In this document: positions 35,633 to 43,323 of the stretch, piece by piece
Numbering within the stretch: the first letter of the stretch is position 1
How the letters are laid out: the number at the start of each line of letters is the position of its first letter
Assembly (NCBI RefSeq): GCF_001562275.1
Contig: NZ_CP014304.1
Coordinates: 2,046,001 to 2,110,000 of the forward strand
Reading direction: 5' to 3'
Length of the DNA stretch: 64,000 nt
Origin: Hymenobacter sp. PAMC 26628
GTDB lineage: Bacteria; Bacteroidota; Bacteroidia; Cytophagales; Hymenobacteraceae
The notes under the pieces: model-generated
Database searches by the model: none
Seen by the model: the letters and a program-made list of their open reading frames with translations, nothing else
What the model was told of the DNA's origin: nothing
Translations under genes and position numbers: made by a program

Positions 35633-36286
35633 ATGACCGACCAACAGCTTGCCGACCTGCGCCAATCGTACACCCAGCGCACCCTGGCCGAAGCCGACGC
35701 GCAGCTCGACGCCGTGCGCCAGTTCCGCACTTGGCTCGACGAGGCCGTGGCCGCCCGGCTCGACGAGCCCAGCGCCCTCACCTTGAGCACCGTGGACGCG
35801 GCCACCGGCCAGCCCAGTTCCCGCGTGGTGCTGCTCAAGGGCCTGCCCGACGACGCTGGCTTTTTATTTTACACGAACTACGACTCGCGCAAAGGCCGCG
35901 AACTGGCCGGCCAGCCACTGGCCGCCATCAGCTTCTTCTGGCCTGGCCTCGAGCGCCAAGTGCGCGTGGAAGGCCGGGTGGAAAAAGCGCCGGAAGCACT
36001 CTCGACCGCCTACTTCCAGAGCCGCCCGCGCAGCAGCCAGCTCGGCGCCTGGGCCTCGCCCCAAAGCCAGGTTATTGGCAGCCGCGAGGCGCTGGAAGCC
36101 CGCGAACAAGCCGTGGAGGCCGAATTTATTGGCCAAGACCCGCTGCCGCGCCCGCCGCACTGGGGCGGCTACATCCTGCGTCCACACCGCATCGAGTTTT
36201 GGCAGGGCCGCCCCAGCCGCCTGCACGACCGCCTGGTGTACGACCTGGTGAACGGGGCCTGGAAGATTGCGCGCCTAGCCCCGTGA
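35633..36286 (+). CDS. pdxH: Pyridoxamine 5'-phosphate oxidase
   Basis: A 217-residue FMN enzyme that oxidises pyridoxamine- or pyridoxine-5'-phosphate to pyridoxal 5'-phosphate. FMN-binding and substrate segments are visible: [54 protein letters not shown] and the C-terminal [19 protein letters not shown]. Length and ends are normal. ATG 35633 is canonical. PLP made here serves, among others, the HisC domain encoded at 11870. Confidence 0.95.
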   Translation: MTDQQLADLRQSYTQRTLAEADAQLDAVRQFRTWLDEAVAARLDEPSALTLSTVDAATGQPSSRVVLLKGLPDDAGFLFYTNYDSRKGRELAGQPLAAISFFWPGLERQVRVEGRVEKAPEALSTAYFQSRPRSSQLGAWASPQSQVIGSREALEAREQAVEAEFIGQDPLPRPPHWGGYILRPHRIEFWQGRPSRLHDRLVYDLVNGAWKIARLAP

Positions 36287-36287
36287 G

Positions 36288-36455
36288 GTCATTTAATAAC
36301 TAACATTTATCATTGAACAGGCGCTTGACAAGCATCGGTGTTTACGGCTGGGCCCGTGTTGATTAACCCGGCTTTGCTTCCCGAAGCCGTTGCCCCGGTG
36401 GCTGCTAAATGATAAACGTTGCGTGTCAAATGATAAATGTTACCTGTTAAATGAA
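36288..36455. repeat. Degenerate junction repeat between pdxH and the DUF1015 gene
   Basis: ATTTAATAACTAACATTTAT at the left and a cluster of TAAATGATAAACGTT, AAATGATAAATGTTACCTG and TTAAATGAAATGAATT at the right are imperfect complements made of the words TAACATTTATC/GATAAATGTTA. They flank a GC-rich centre. It resembles the other word-repeat elements at gene junctions in this window. Confidence 0.5.
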
Positions 36456-36465
36456 ATGAATTCCT

Positions 36466-37833
36466 TTGGCTGAAATCCAACCCTTGCGCGGCTGGCGCTA
36501 CGCTCCGGCCTTGGGCGCCGACATCGACGCCTACGTGTCGCCGTTGTTCGACGTCGTATCGACGCGGCAGCGGGCCGCGCTTTATCGCAACCCGCTCAAC
36601 TCTATTCACTTGGCTGTGCCGCAGGGCGACGACCCGGCCGGCGCGGCCCTGGCCACGCTGCGGCGCTGGGAGACCGAGGGCGTACTCCGGCAGGACGCGC
36701 TGCCCGGCATCTACGCCTATTACCAATACTTCCGGCTGCCGGGCAGCGCCCGCGAATACTGCCGCAAGGGCTTCATGTGCCACATCCGGGCCTACGACTG
36801 GGCCGAGGGCGTGGTGCTGCGCCACGAAAACACGCTGCCCGCCAGCGTGCACGACCGCGCCGCCCTGCTGGCCCGCACCGAGTTCCAGACCAGCGCCACC
36901 CACGGGCTGTACCGCGACGACGCCTTTAAGCTGGAAACCTACCTCGACGAGGCCATGCAATCGCCCCTGTACCAAACCGAGGACGACTACCAGGGGGCCC
37001 GCGACGTGCTGGCCGTGGTGCAGGACGCGGCCGTGATTCGGCGCTTCCAGGAAGTGCTGGCCGGGCGCGAGGTGATTCTGGCCGACGGCCACCACCGCTA
37101 CGAGGGCTCCTTAGCGCACCGCCACGCCCGCCAGGCGCAGGCCGGGCCCGCCGCCACCGGCCGCGAGCCCTGGCACTACCACCTCATGTACCTCACCAAC
37201 GCGGCCAGCGACGACTTGCGCATCCTGCCCACGCACCGCCTGCTGCTGGAGCTGCCCGGGGGCCCCGGCGGCCGCGCGCTGAGCGACGCCGAATTCCTGG
37301 CCCACCTGGGGCCCTACTTCACGGTGCTCCCGCTGGAGGAAGCCACGGACTTGCCCGAGGTGATTGCCGGCAAGCGCTGGGCCTTTGGGCTGTATTTGGG
37401 CGGGCAGGCCTACAAAATCCGCCTGCGGCCGGAAGCGCACGCGCTGCTCGACTGGGTCACAACCGACGAAGTAAAAAACCTGGACCTCACGGTACTGCAC
37501 TTCTTCGTGTTGGAAAAAGCCCTGGGCCTGCGGGGCCCCGACGCGCAGCGCGCCTGGCCGGGCGTGGCCTACGTGCGCAGCTTCGCCGAGTGCTTGCAGC
37601 GGGTGGACCGCGGCGAGGCCCGCGCCGCGCTGATCGTGAACGAGGTGACGATGGCCGAGGTGGAGGCCGTGTGCCACTCCGGGGCCGTGATGCCGGCCAA
37701 GTCCACCTTCTTCTACCCCAAAACCCTGGCCGGCTTCCTCTTCAGCAGCATCGCCGACGAGGAGGCCGGCAACGTGTTCGACCACTATTTCCAGGGCCCT
37801 GCTCCGGCTTTGCCCCCGCCTCCCGCACCGTGA
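36466..37833 (+). CDS. DUF1015 family protein
   Basis: A 455-residue DUF1015 protein; the family is conserved in bacteria and archaea and has no firm function. Signature segments: IQPLRGWRYAPALGADIDAY, VSPLFDVVSTRQRAALYRNP, NSIHLAVPQG, ILADGHHRYEGSLAHR and PKTLAGFLFSSI near the end. The start is TTG at 36466, since no ATG or GTG lies in frame near the family N-terminus. The last bases overlap the GTG of maf by 4, so the two genes are probably translationally coupled. Confidence 0.88.
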   Translation: MAEIQPLRGWRYAPALGADIDAYVSPLFDVVSTRQRAALYRNPLNSIHLAVPQGDDPAGAALATLRRWETEGVLRQDALPGIYAYYQYFRLPGSAREYCRKGFMCHIRAYDWAEGVVLRHENTLPASVHDRAALLARTEFQTSATHGLYRDDAFKLETYLDEAMQSPLYQTEDDYQGARDVLAVVQDAAVIRRFQEVLAGREVILADGHHRYEGSLAHRHARQAQAGPAATGREPWHYHLMYLTNAASDDLRILPTHRLLLELPGGPGGRALSDAEFLAHLGPYFTVLPLEEATDLPEVIAGKRWAFGLYLGGQAYKIRLRPEAHALLDWVTTDEVKNLDLTVLHFFVLEKALGLRGPDAQRAWPGVAYVRSFAECLQRVDRGEARAALIVNEVTMAEVEAVCHSGAVMPAKSTFFYPKTLAGFLFSSIADEEAGNVFDHYFQGPAPALPPPPAP

Positions 37834-38420
37834 AACTGATTTTAGCCTCCAACTCGCCCCGCCGCCGCCAATTGCTGACCGACCTGGGCCTGGCCTACGA
37901 AATCCGCCTGCGCGACGTGGACGAGGACTTTCCGCCCCACCTGCGCCGGGCCGCGGTAGCCGAGTACCTGGCCGCTCACAAAGCCGCCGCTTACGCCGCC
38001 GACCTGGCCCCCGACGAGCTGGTGATTACCGCCGACACCATCGTGTGCCTGGGGGACGACGTGCTGAACAAGCCCGCTGATGCGGCCGAGGCCACCGCCA
38101 TGCTCACGCGCCTGCAAGGCCGGGCCCACGACGTGTTCACGGGCGTGTGCCTGCGGGCCGGCGACGGCCGGCAAGTGGTGTTTTCGGACCAGACCACGGT
38201 GCACTTCCGCCCCCTGAGCCCGGCCGAAATAGCGTTCTACATCGCCCACTACCAGCCCTTTGACAAAGCTGGCGCCTACGGGGCCCAGGACTGGGTGGGG
38301 ATGGTGGGCGTAACGCGCCTCGAAGGCTCTTACTTCAACGTAATGGGCCTGCCTGTGCACCGGGTGTGGGCCGAGCTGGCGCGGCTGGGGGCCCTACCGG
38401 CTGGCCTGCCCGGCGCGTAG
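37830..38420 (+). CDS. maf: Maf-type nucleotide pyrophosphatase
   Basis: A 196-residue Maf/YceF-like enzyme that removes non-canonical nucleotides (dTTP/UTP or related) by hydrolysis to monophosphates. The N-terminal MKLILASNSPRRRQLLTDLG phosphate loop, the catalytic-zone LVITADTIVCLGDDVLNKPA, and DKAGAYGAQDWVGMVGV are typical. The start is GTG at 37830 in a GTGA overlap with the DUF1015 stop; the longer frame into DUF1015 is a shadow. Confidence 0.93.
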   Translation: MKLILASNSPRRRQLLTDLGLAYEIRLRDVDEDFPPHLRRAAVAEYLAAHKAAAYAADLAPDELVITADTIVCLGDDVLNKPADAAEATAMLTRLQGRAHDVFTGVCLRAGDGRQVVFSDQTTVHFRPLSPAEIAFYIAHYQPFDKAGAYGAQDWVGMVGVTRLEGSYFNVMGLPVHRVWAELARLGALPAGLPGA

Positions 38421-38448
38421 CGGCCTTTTACTGAGCACTTCTCGCCTC

Positions 38449-40212
38449 ATGCGCTTTTTTATACTTCTGGGCACCGGGTGCTTGCTGGTGGCCAGCGCCT
38501 TGCTGATGGCCATTTATGGGGCCATGCCCTACGCCGCCGTGGCCCGGCTGAGCCAGGTGCCGTACTACGAGGTGGTGCCCGACGGCCCCATCCGCTTGGT
38601 ACTGGCCCTCACGCCCGGCCGCTACGCCGCCTACCGCGCCGGCGGGTGGGCGCTGGCGGGCGGCGCCCTGCTGGGGGCCCTGGCGCTGCTGCGGCAGGCC
38701 GCCTACCGCCGCGAGCTGCGCCGCCTGGGCCACGAAGCTCGCCGGGCTGGGGCCGCGCTGCGGCGCACGGTGGCCCGGCTCTCGGGCGCCGAGCGGGCCG
38801 GGGCCGGGGCCCTGTTGCTGGGGCTGGGGCTGACCTGGGGGGCGTGGCTGCTGCTCGACCCGCCCAGCCCCGACGAAATTGCGTCCTACGATTCGTTCGC
38901 GCACGAGGGCGTGGTGGCCGTTACCAGCTTCTACCCAATGCCCAACAACCACGTGGGCTACAACCTGCTGGCCTGGGCCCTGGAGCAGATAATGCCCGGT
39001 CAGGCGCGGCTCGTGATGCGGCTGCCATCGCTGCTGGCAGCCCTGGCCGGCACGGCGCTGAGCTACGCGCTGCTCACGCATTTTCGCAACTTCCGCACTG
39101 CCACGCTGGCCGTGGCCTTGTTCGGCTTCACCAAAGTGGCCATCATCTACGCCGCCGCTGGCCGCGGGTATTACGTGCAGCTGGGGTGCGTGCAGCTGGC
39201 TTTTTTTGCCGCGGTGGGCCTGGCCAGCAGGCCCCGCTACCGGCGGCTGGGGTGGGCGGTGTTTGTGGGCAGCAGCGTGGCGGGGCTTTATACCATCCCC
39301 ACCTTCGCCGCCCCACTGGTCGTGTTGGGGGCGGTGCTGGCCGGGGCGGCCTTGGGCCGCCCGCCGGCCCGGCGCTACCGGTTTTGGGGGCAGCTCGTGG
39401 CCGCCGGCGCAGCGGTGGCGGCTACCGTGGCGGTGCTTTACGCGCCGGTGGGGTGCGTGTCGGGCTGGGGCCTGTTACTGGCCAACCGCTACGTCGTGGC
39501 ACAGCCGCTGGCCACGTTTTGGGCCCTGGGGCCCGCCATCCTATACGAAACCGCGGGCATGCTGCTGGGCCCGGTACGGGCGGGGCTGCTGCTGAGCGCG
39601 GCGCTGGTGGCGCTGGTGCCGCTAGCTTTGTGGCGCGGGGGCCCGGCGCGATGGCCGGCCCGGGCCCGGTGGCTGGCGTGGGCCAGCTGGGCGCTGCTGG
39701 TGGGGCCGGTGGCACTGGCCCTGGTGCAGCGCGTGTTCGTGCCCGCCCGGGCGCTGATGTACGCCACCTTTTTTCTGTACCTGCTGGCCGCGCTGGGGGC
39801 CGACTGGGCCGCCACCCAATGGCGGGGCCGCTGGGCAGCGTGGGCCCCACTGGCGCTGCTGGTGGGCTTGCTCGCGTTTCGGGGGTGGGAGATTTACGAC
39901 CAGGTGCCCACGCTGCGCACCAGCCGCGCCGACGACCGGGCCGTGACCCGCGCCTACCGCTGGCTGCGGACCCAGCCCCCGGGGCCCGCGGTGGTGGGCG
40001 CGCCCTACCACGAACTCATGTTTGACCACTATGCCCTGCTGAACGGCGCCCCCCGCCTGCTGCACCCCCGGCCCGTCCCGGGCGTGCGCTACCCCTACCT
40101 GGTGTGGCCCCAGGGCCCCACCCCCCGCCCGGCCTGGGCCGCGGCCCTGCCCTACCGGGCGGCGTACCACGACGCGCTCGTCGTTATTTACGCCCTGCCG
40201 CCGACGCAGTAA
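38449..40212 (+). CDS. GT-C-type integral membrane glycosyltransferase, tandem copy 1
   Basis: A 587-residue polytopic membrane protein with about 11-13 hydrophobic segments. Its fold resembles the GT-C (ArnT/PMT-like) class that uses polyprenyl-phosphate sugars in the periplasm. The first external loop carries PSPDEIASYDSFAHEGVV and the motif FYPMPNNHVGYNLLAW, with the acidic DE expected of the GT-C active site. The C-terminal tail is soluble (RAVTRAYRWLRTQPPG). It is a paralogue of the next gene, which has the matching SYYPIPNNHVLPNTLSW. Substrate unknown. ATG 38449 has a clear hydrophobic start. Confidence 0.8.
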   Translation: MRFFILLGTGCLLVASALLMAIYGAMPYAAVARLSQVPYYEVVPDGPIRLVLALTPGRYAAYRAGGWALAGGALLGALALLRQAAYRRELRRLGHEARRAGAALRRTVARLSGAERAGAGALLLGLGLTWGAWLLLDPPSPDEIASYDSFAHEGVVAVTSFYPMPNNHVGYNLLAWALEQIMPGQARLVMRLPSLLAALAGTALSYALLTHFRNFRTATLAVALFGFTKVAIIYAAAGRGYYVQLGCVQLAFFAAVGLASRPRYRRLGWAVFVGSSVAGLYTIPTFAAPLVVLGAVLAGAALGRPPARRYRFWGQLVAAGAAVAATVAVLYAPVGCVSGWGLLLANRYVVAQPLATFWALGPAILYETAGMLLGPVRAGLLLSAALVALVPLALWRGGPARWPARARWLAWASWALLVGPVALALVQRVFVPARALMYATFFLYLLAALGADWAATQWRGRWAAWAPLALLVGLLAFRGWEIYDQVPTLRTSRADDRAVTRAYRWLRTQPPGPAVVGAPYHELMFDHYALLNGAPRLLHPRPVPGVRYPYLVWPQGPTPRPAWAAALPYRAAYHDALVVIYALPPTQ

Positions 40213-40269
40213 AGCCGGCTTTGCGGGCCCGGGGGCGGGACGGCACGTTTTTTCTGCTCGTTTTTTACG

Positions 40270-42090
40270 TTGACTTTGCCATTGGCCTCCACTCCTTCCA
40301 CCGCACCCGGCAACGCCCGTTTCTTTGCACTGCTCCTGCTGGGCGCCCTGGCCCTGTGCGCCGCCTATGCGGCCCTGGTGCTCAACCAAGCCACCTACGC
40401 CGACGTGCTGGCCCTGGGCCGCATCACGTTTCACAACGGGTTTTACGACTACCTGCCCGTGCGGGTAACGGCAGTCGAATTTGCGCTGGCCCAGCACGTC
40501 GCCTTGGCCGGGGCGGGGGCCCTATTGCTGGCCGCCGCCGTGGCGGGGGCGGGCCGGGCCGGGCGGCAGCAACTGGGGGCCCTGGGCACCGAAACCCGCG
40601 CAGCCCTGGCGGGTGCGTGGCGGGTACTCGCCGCCTTGCCACCGGCCCAGCGCCGGGCGGCGGGGCTGAGCCTGGCGCTGCTCCTGGGGGCGCGCCTCTT
40701 CTTCGGAATCACAAAATCTTACCATTCGGAAGAAGTAGCGACCTACGATTTTTTTATCCGCCAGGGGCTGCTGGCGGTGAGCAGCTACTACCCCATCCCC
40801 AACAACCACGTGCTACCCAACACGCTGAGCTGGTTGTTTTTCCAGGTAAATCCCAACGTGTGGTTCACGCTGCGGCTGCCGGTACTGATTACGACCACGG
40901 TGGGCACGGTGGCGCTGTTTGCGGGGCTGGTGCGGTTTGGCACGTTTCGGGCGGCGCTGGTGGCCCTCACGCTCTTCGCGTGGCTCCAGCTCAGCATGTA
41001 CAATGCCGTGGCCGGGCGCGGCTACTGGCTGCTGATGACGCTGGCGGGCGTCCATTTTTTTGCGCTGGTGGCGCTGCTGGCCCGGCCTGGGGCCCCGCGG
41101 GTGGCATGGGCCGCGCTGCTGGCCAGCGGCATTTTGGGCTGCTACACGGTGCCCTCCTTTGCCTACGTGGTGGCCTCGGCCAGCAGCTACCTGGGGCTGG
41201 TGTTTCTGGGGCGGCGCGACTGGGCGCGGCTGGGGCACGCGGTGGCCGTGGGCGCCGCCACCGTGGCCGGGGCGGCGCTGCTGTACGCGCCGCTGCTGCT
41301 GCTCTCGGGCTGGCGCCTGCTGCTGGCCAACGGCTACGTAGCGTCGCTGCCGTGGGCAGATTTTGTGCGGGCATTTCCAGCCTTCGCGTGGTTCACGGAG
41401 GGCACGCTGGCCGGGCAGCGCACGGTGGGGGCCCTGGCGTTCCTGGCTGGGCTCGGGGCCTTTGGGTGGCTGCTGCGGGCCGAGGGGCGGGCCGCCTTGG
41501 CGCCCGACCTGCGGGCGGCGGTGCGCCGCCTGGGCCTGCCGGCGCTGTGGTTTGTGCTCTTGCCCTACGCCTTGCTAATGGTGCAGCGGGTGCTGCCCCC
41601 CGAGCGGGTGCTGCTCTACAAAGCGCTGTATTTCTTTGTATTGGTGGGGCTCGTGGTCGATGCGGTGCTACGGGCGTACCCGGGGCCCTGGGGCCCCCGG
41701 CTGGCGGGGCTGGGCATGGCGCTGTTCGTGGGCTACCAGGCGTACACCATGCAGTTCTTGGTGAACGGCAACCGCCAGTACATCGAGGCCATCTGGCGGG
41801 CGTTTGATTGGCTGGCCACCCAGCCGCCGGGCCGGGTGCTGGTGGGCGTCAACGAGTCGTCGCTGCACTTTTTGTTCCTGGCCCACTACCGCACGCCCGG
41901 CCGCCGCTGGCAGTTCGACACCAGCGCCCAGCCCGGCGTGCGCTACCGCTACGTGGTGGTGCCGCCCGACTACCAGGGCCCCTACCGCCCGCCCCTGCCG
42001 GCCCGCCCCGCTTACCACGACGGGGTCGACGAAATCTACGCGCTGCCCGCCCCGGGCCAGCCCATCGGCCACGACCCGCTGTTCGATTAA
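40270..42090 (+). CDS. GT-C-type integral membrane glycosyltransferase, tandem copy 2
   Basis: A 606-residue paralogue of the previous gene, with the same layout: an N-terminal helix, a linker of about 90 residues, HSEEVATYDFFIRQGLLAVS, SYYPIPNNHVLPNTLSWLFF, a run of hydrophobic segments, and a soluble tail ending in PAYHDGVDEIYALPA (copy 1 ends PYRAAYHDALVVIYALPP). The pair lies head to tail, 57 bases apart, which points to a tandem duplication followed by divergence. The start is TTG at 40270, uncertain; nearby TTGs at 40276 and 40282 are alternatives. Glycan target unknown. Confidence 0.78.
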   Translation: MTLPLASTPSTAPGNARFFALLLLGALALCAAYAALVLNQATYADVLALGRITFHNGFYDYLPVRVTAVEFALAQHVALAGAGALLLAAAVAGAGRAGRQQLGALGTETRAALAGAWRVLAALPPAQRRAAGLSLALLLGARLFFGITKSYHSEEVATYDFFIRQGLLAVSSYYPIPNNHVLPNTLSWLFFQVNPNVWFTLRLPVLITTTVGTVALFAGLVRFGTFRAALVALTLFAWLQLSMYNAVAGRGYWLLMTLAGVHFFALVALLARPGAPRVAWAALLASGILGCYTVPSFAYVVASASSYLGLVFLGRRDWARLGHAVAVGAATVAGAALLYAPLLLLSGWRLLLANGYVASLPWADFVRAFPAFAWFTEGTLAGQRTVGALAFLAGLGAFGWLLRAEGRAALAPDLRAAVRRLGLPALWFVLLPYALLMVQRVLPPERVLLYKALYFFVLVGLVVDAVLRAYPGPWGPRLAGLGMALFVGYQAYTMQFLVNGNRQYIEAIWRAFDWLATQPPGRVLVGVNESSLHFLFLAHYRTPGRRWQFDTSAQPGVRYRYVVVPPDYQGPYRPPLPARPAYHDGVDEIYALPAPGQPIGHDPLFD

Positions 42091-42092
42091 GG

Positions 42093-42173
42093 TAGTTGTC
42101 AGTTATTCGTTGTTAGTTGCTAGTCAATTCATAATCAATTCCCTGGCAACGAACAACAAATAACTGACAACTA
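42093..42173. repeat. Self-complementary junction repeat after the GT-C pair
   Basis: TAGTTGTCAGTTATT (42093-42107) is exactly inverted at AATAACTGACAACTA (42159-42173). Inside are degenerate copies of CGTTGTTAGTTGC and GGCAACGAACAAC. It fills the whole gap between the stops of two convergent genes (42090 and 42179), so it may work as a bidirectional terminator. Confidence 0.7.
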
Positions 42174-42178
42174 AAAAC

Positions 42179-42610
42179 TCAGTGCCCGCGCGCCAGCAGC
42201 GCAATGCCCGCCACCACCAGCACCAAACCGCCCGCCTGCGGCCAGCTCAGGCCCTCGCGCAGCGCCACCAGCCCCAGCACGGCCGTGAACAGCACCGAGC
42301 CGCCCACAATCACGGGCGTGCCCACGGAGGCCGGCACCCCGCGCCGGAACACCACGAACGCCAGGATTTCGGCCAGCCCCACGCCCAGGCCGGCCAGCGC
42401 CGCCAGCCCCAGGCCCTTGCCGCTCACGGGCAGCGGCTGCCCTTGCAGCTTGAGGCGCAGCAGCCACGCGCCGCCCAGGGCCGCGGCCACCAGTTGCAGT
42501 ACCACGGCCCCCACGGCCGGCGGCAGGTGCTCGGCGGCTAGCTTGAGGAAAAAGTTGTAGCTGGCCAGGCACAGAGCCGTGAGCAGCGCCAGGGGGAGCC
42601 AGTTGGACAT
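42179..42610 (-). CDS. EamA/DMT-superfamily half-size membrane protein
   Basis: A 143-residue membrane protein with about five hydrophobic segments (WLPLALLTALCLASYNFFLK, GAVVLQLVAAALGGAWLL, LGLAALAGLGVGLAEILAFV, PVIVGGSVLFTAVLGLVAL, GGLVLVVAGIALLARGH). It looks like one half of the drug/metabolite transporter fold and would have to form dimers. Substrate unknown. The start ATG 42610 is the family-like start; the frame to 42695 is noncoding. Confidence 0.8.
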   Translation of the reverse strand: MSNWLPLALLTALCLASYNFFLKLAAEHLPPAVGAVVLQLVAAALGGAWLLRLKLQGQPLPVSGKGLGLAALAGLGVGLAEILAFVVFRRGVPASVGTPVIVGGSVLFTAVLGLVALREGLSWPQAGGLVLVVAGIALLARGH

Positions 42611-42656
42611 GATGAATTTTTGAGGAAACCGGCTGCACCGGCGGGGGGCCCGCGCC

Positions 42657-42664
42657 TACCTTTG
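42657..42664 (+). promoter_or_regulatory. Candidate -7 box of small membrane-protein cassette, copy 2
   Basis: TACCTTTG matches the Bacteroidetes -7 consensus TAnnTTTG. It would start transcription about 45 bases before the first hairpin of the cassette at 42714. No matching -33 TTG at a good distance is visible. Confidence 0.4.
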
Positions 42665-42713
42665 CCGCAAGCGCGTTGGTATGTCCCCCGGCCACGGTAG
42701 CCCTTGAAAAAGG

Positions 42714-42745
42714 GAAACCCCGGCTGCTAGAACAGACGGGGTTTC
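42714..42745 (+). ncRNA. Leader hairpin 1 of small membrane-protein cassette, copy 2
   Basis: Arms GAAACCCCG and CGGGGTTTC with CTG/CAG extension and loop CTAGAA. It has the same 32-nt length as the element at 10191-10222, 27 of 32 bases identical, and the compensatory A-T for G-C change at stem position 4. Confidence 0.7.
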
Positions 42746-42746
42746 A

Positions 42747-42777
42747 GAAGCGGGGGTTTATGCGGAACCCTTACTTC
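42747..42777 (+). promoter_or_regulatory. Leader hairpin 2, immediately upstream of the start codon, copy 2
   Basis: GAAG-C-GG-GGGTT pairs with AACCC-TT-A-CTTC (two G-U, one C.A mismatch) around the 7-nt loop TATGCGG, ending 6 bases before the ATG at 42784. Stem length, loop size and distance to the ATG match copy 1 although the sequence differs. Confidence 0.55.
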
Positions 42778-42783
42778 AGACCA

Positions 42784-42903
42784 ATGAAACGGGACAACGC
42801 GACAAAGCTACTACAGGCAGTTGGAAAAGCTGTGCTGGTGGGGTTTGCAAGTGGCGTAGCGAAGGCCTTGGCCGTGCTGCTCGTCACCTACTTACTCCGG
42901 TAG
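42784..42903 (+). CDS. 39-residue small membrane protein of the hairpin cassette, copy 2
   Basis: The product is MKRDNATKLLQAVGKAVLVG then FASGVAKALAVLLVTYLLR: a basic start and one hydrophobic helix, possibly amphipathic at its beginning. It shares size, topology and the MK(K/R)(D/E)xA start with the 44-residue protein at 10262. An in-frame ATG at 42760 lies inside hairpin 2 and is rejected, because 42784 keeps the hairpin-to-ATG spacing seen in copy 1. Function unknown; a small toxin, holin-like protein or membrane regulator are possible. Confidence 0.6.
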   Translation: MKRDNATKLLQAVGKAVLVGFASGVAKALAVLLVTYLLR

Positions 42904-42909
42904 TTGGGT

Positions 42910-42946
42910 AAGGGGTTGGGCCAGTGGCCCGGCCCCTTATTTTTTT
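42910..42946 (+). terminator. Terminator of small membrane-protein cassette, copy 2
   Basis: AAGGGG/CCCCTT outer stem, GGGCC-AGT-GGCCC inner stem, then ATTTTTTT and GTTATTG. Position after the stop and the TTTGTTATTG tail match copy 1. Confidence 0.75.
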
Positions 42947-43002
42947 GTTATTGTGAATACAACGGGTGGATGGCAGGGATGGTTTCACGTGCTTTAGCTG
43001 CG

Positions 43003-43323
43003 TCAGTCCTTCACATCCGATGAATAATACCGGCGCGGAAATCCGTGCTCGCCACTATACTGCTGCTGGAAGAAGGCAAAAACATAGTGAAAGCAAACAA
43101 TACTCAAGACCAACCATAAACCTGGAAGAGCTTGACGCCAGCGTGTTTGCTTCGCCGTGAAGGCTGCTAAGCGGTAAACTGTCCACGTTAGCGCAGTCCA
43201 GAAAAAAAGAATCACAAAGGCGAGAAACGGATTCATCCCTGTTATCAAACTGGCATAAATACCCAATACACTGAACAGCCACGAGGCGACCAGCAGTAGC
43301 ATGTTTAAGGTATTAAGGCGCAT
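43003..43323 (-). CDS. Small membrane protein coupled to gpsA
   Basis: A 106-residue protein with three hydrophobic segments (LNMLLLVASWLFSVLGIYAS, LAFVILFFWTALTWTVYRLA, LWLVLSIVCFHYVFAFF) and a charged tail. No family recognised. ATG 43323 overlaps the gpsA stop by one base (TGATG), so it is probably translated by coupling to gpsA; GTG 43326 is an alternative. It has lower GC than gpsA. Confidence 0.65.
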   Translation of the reverse strand: MRLNTLNMLLLVASWLFSVLGIYASLITGMNPFLAFVILFFWTALTWTVYRLAAFTAKQTRWRQALPGLWLVLSIVCFHYVFAFFQQQYSGEHGFPRRYYSSDVKD

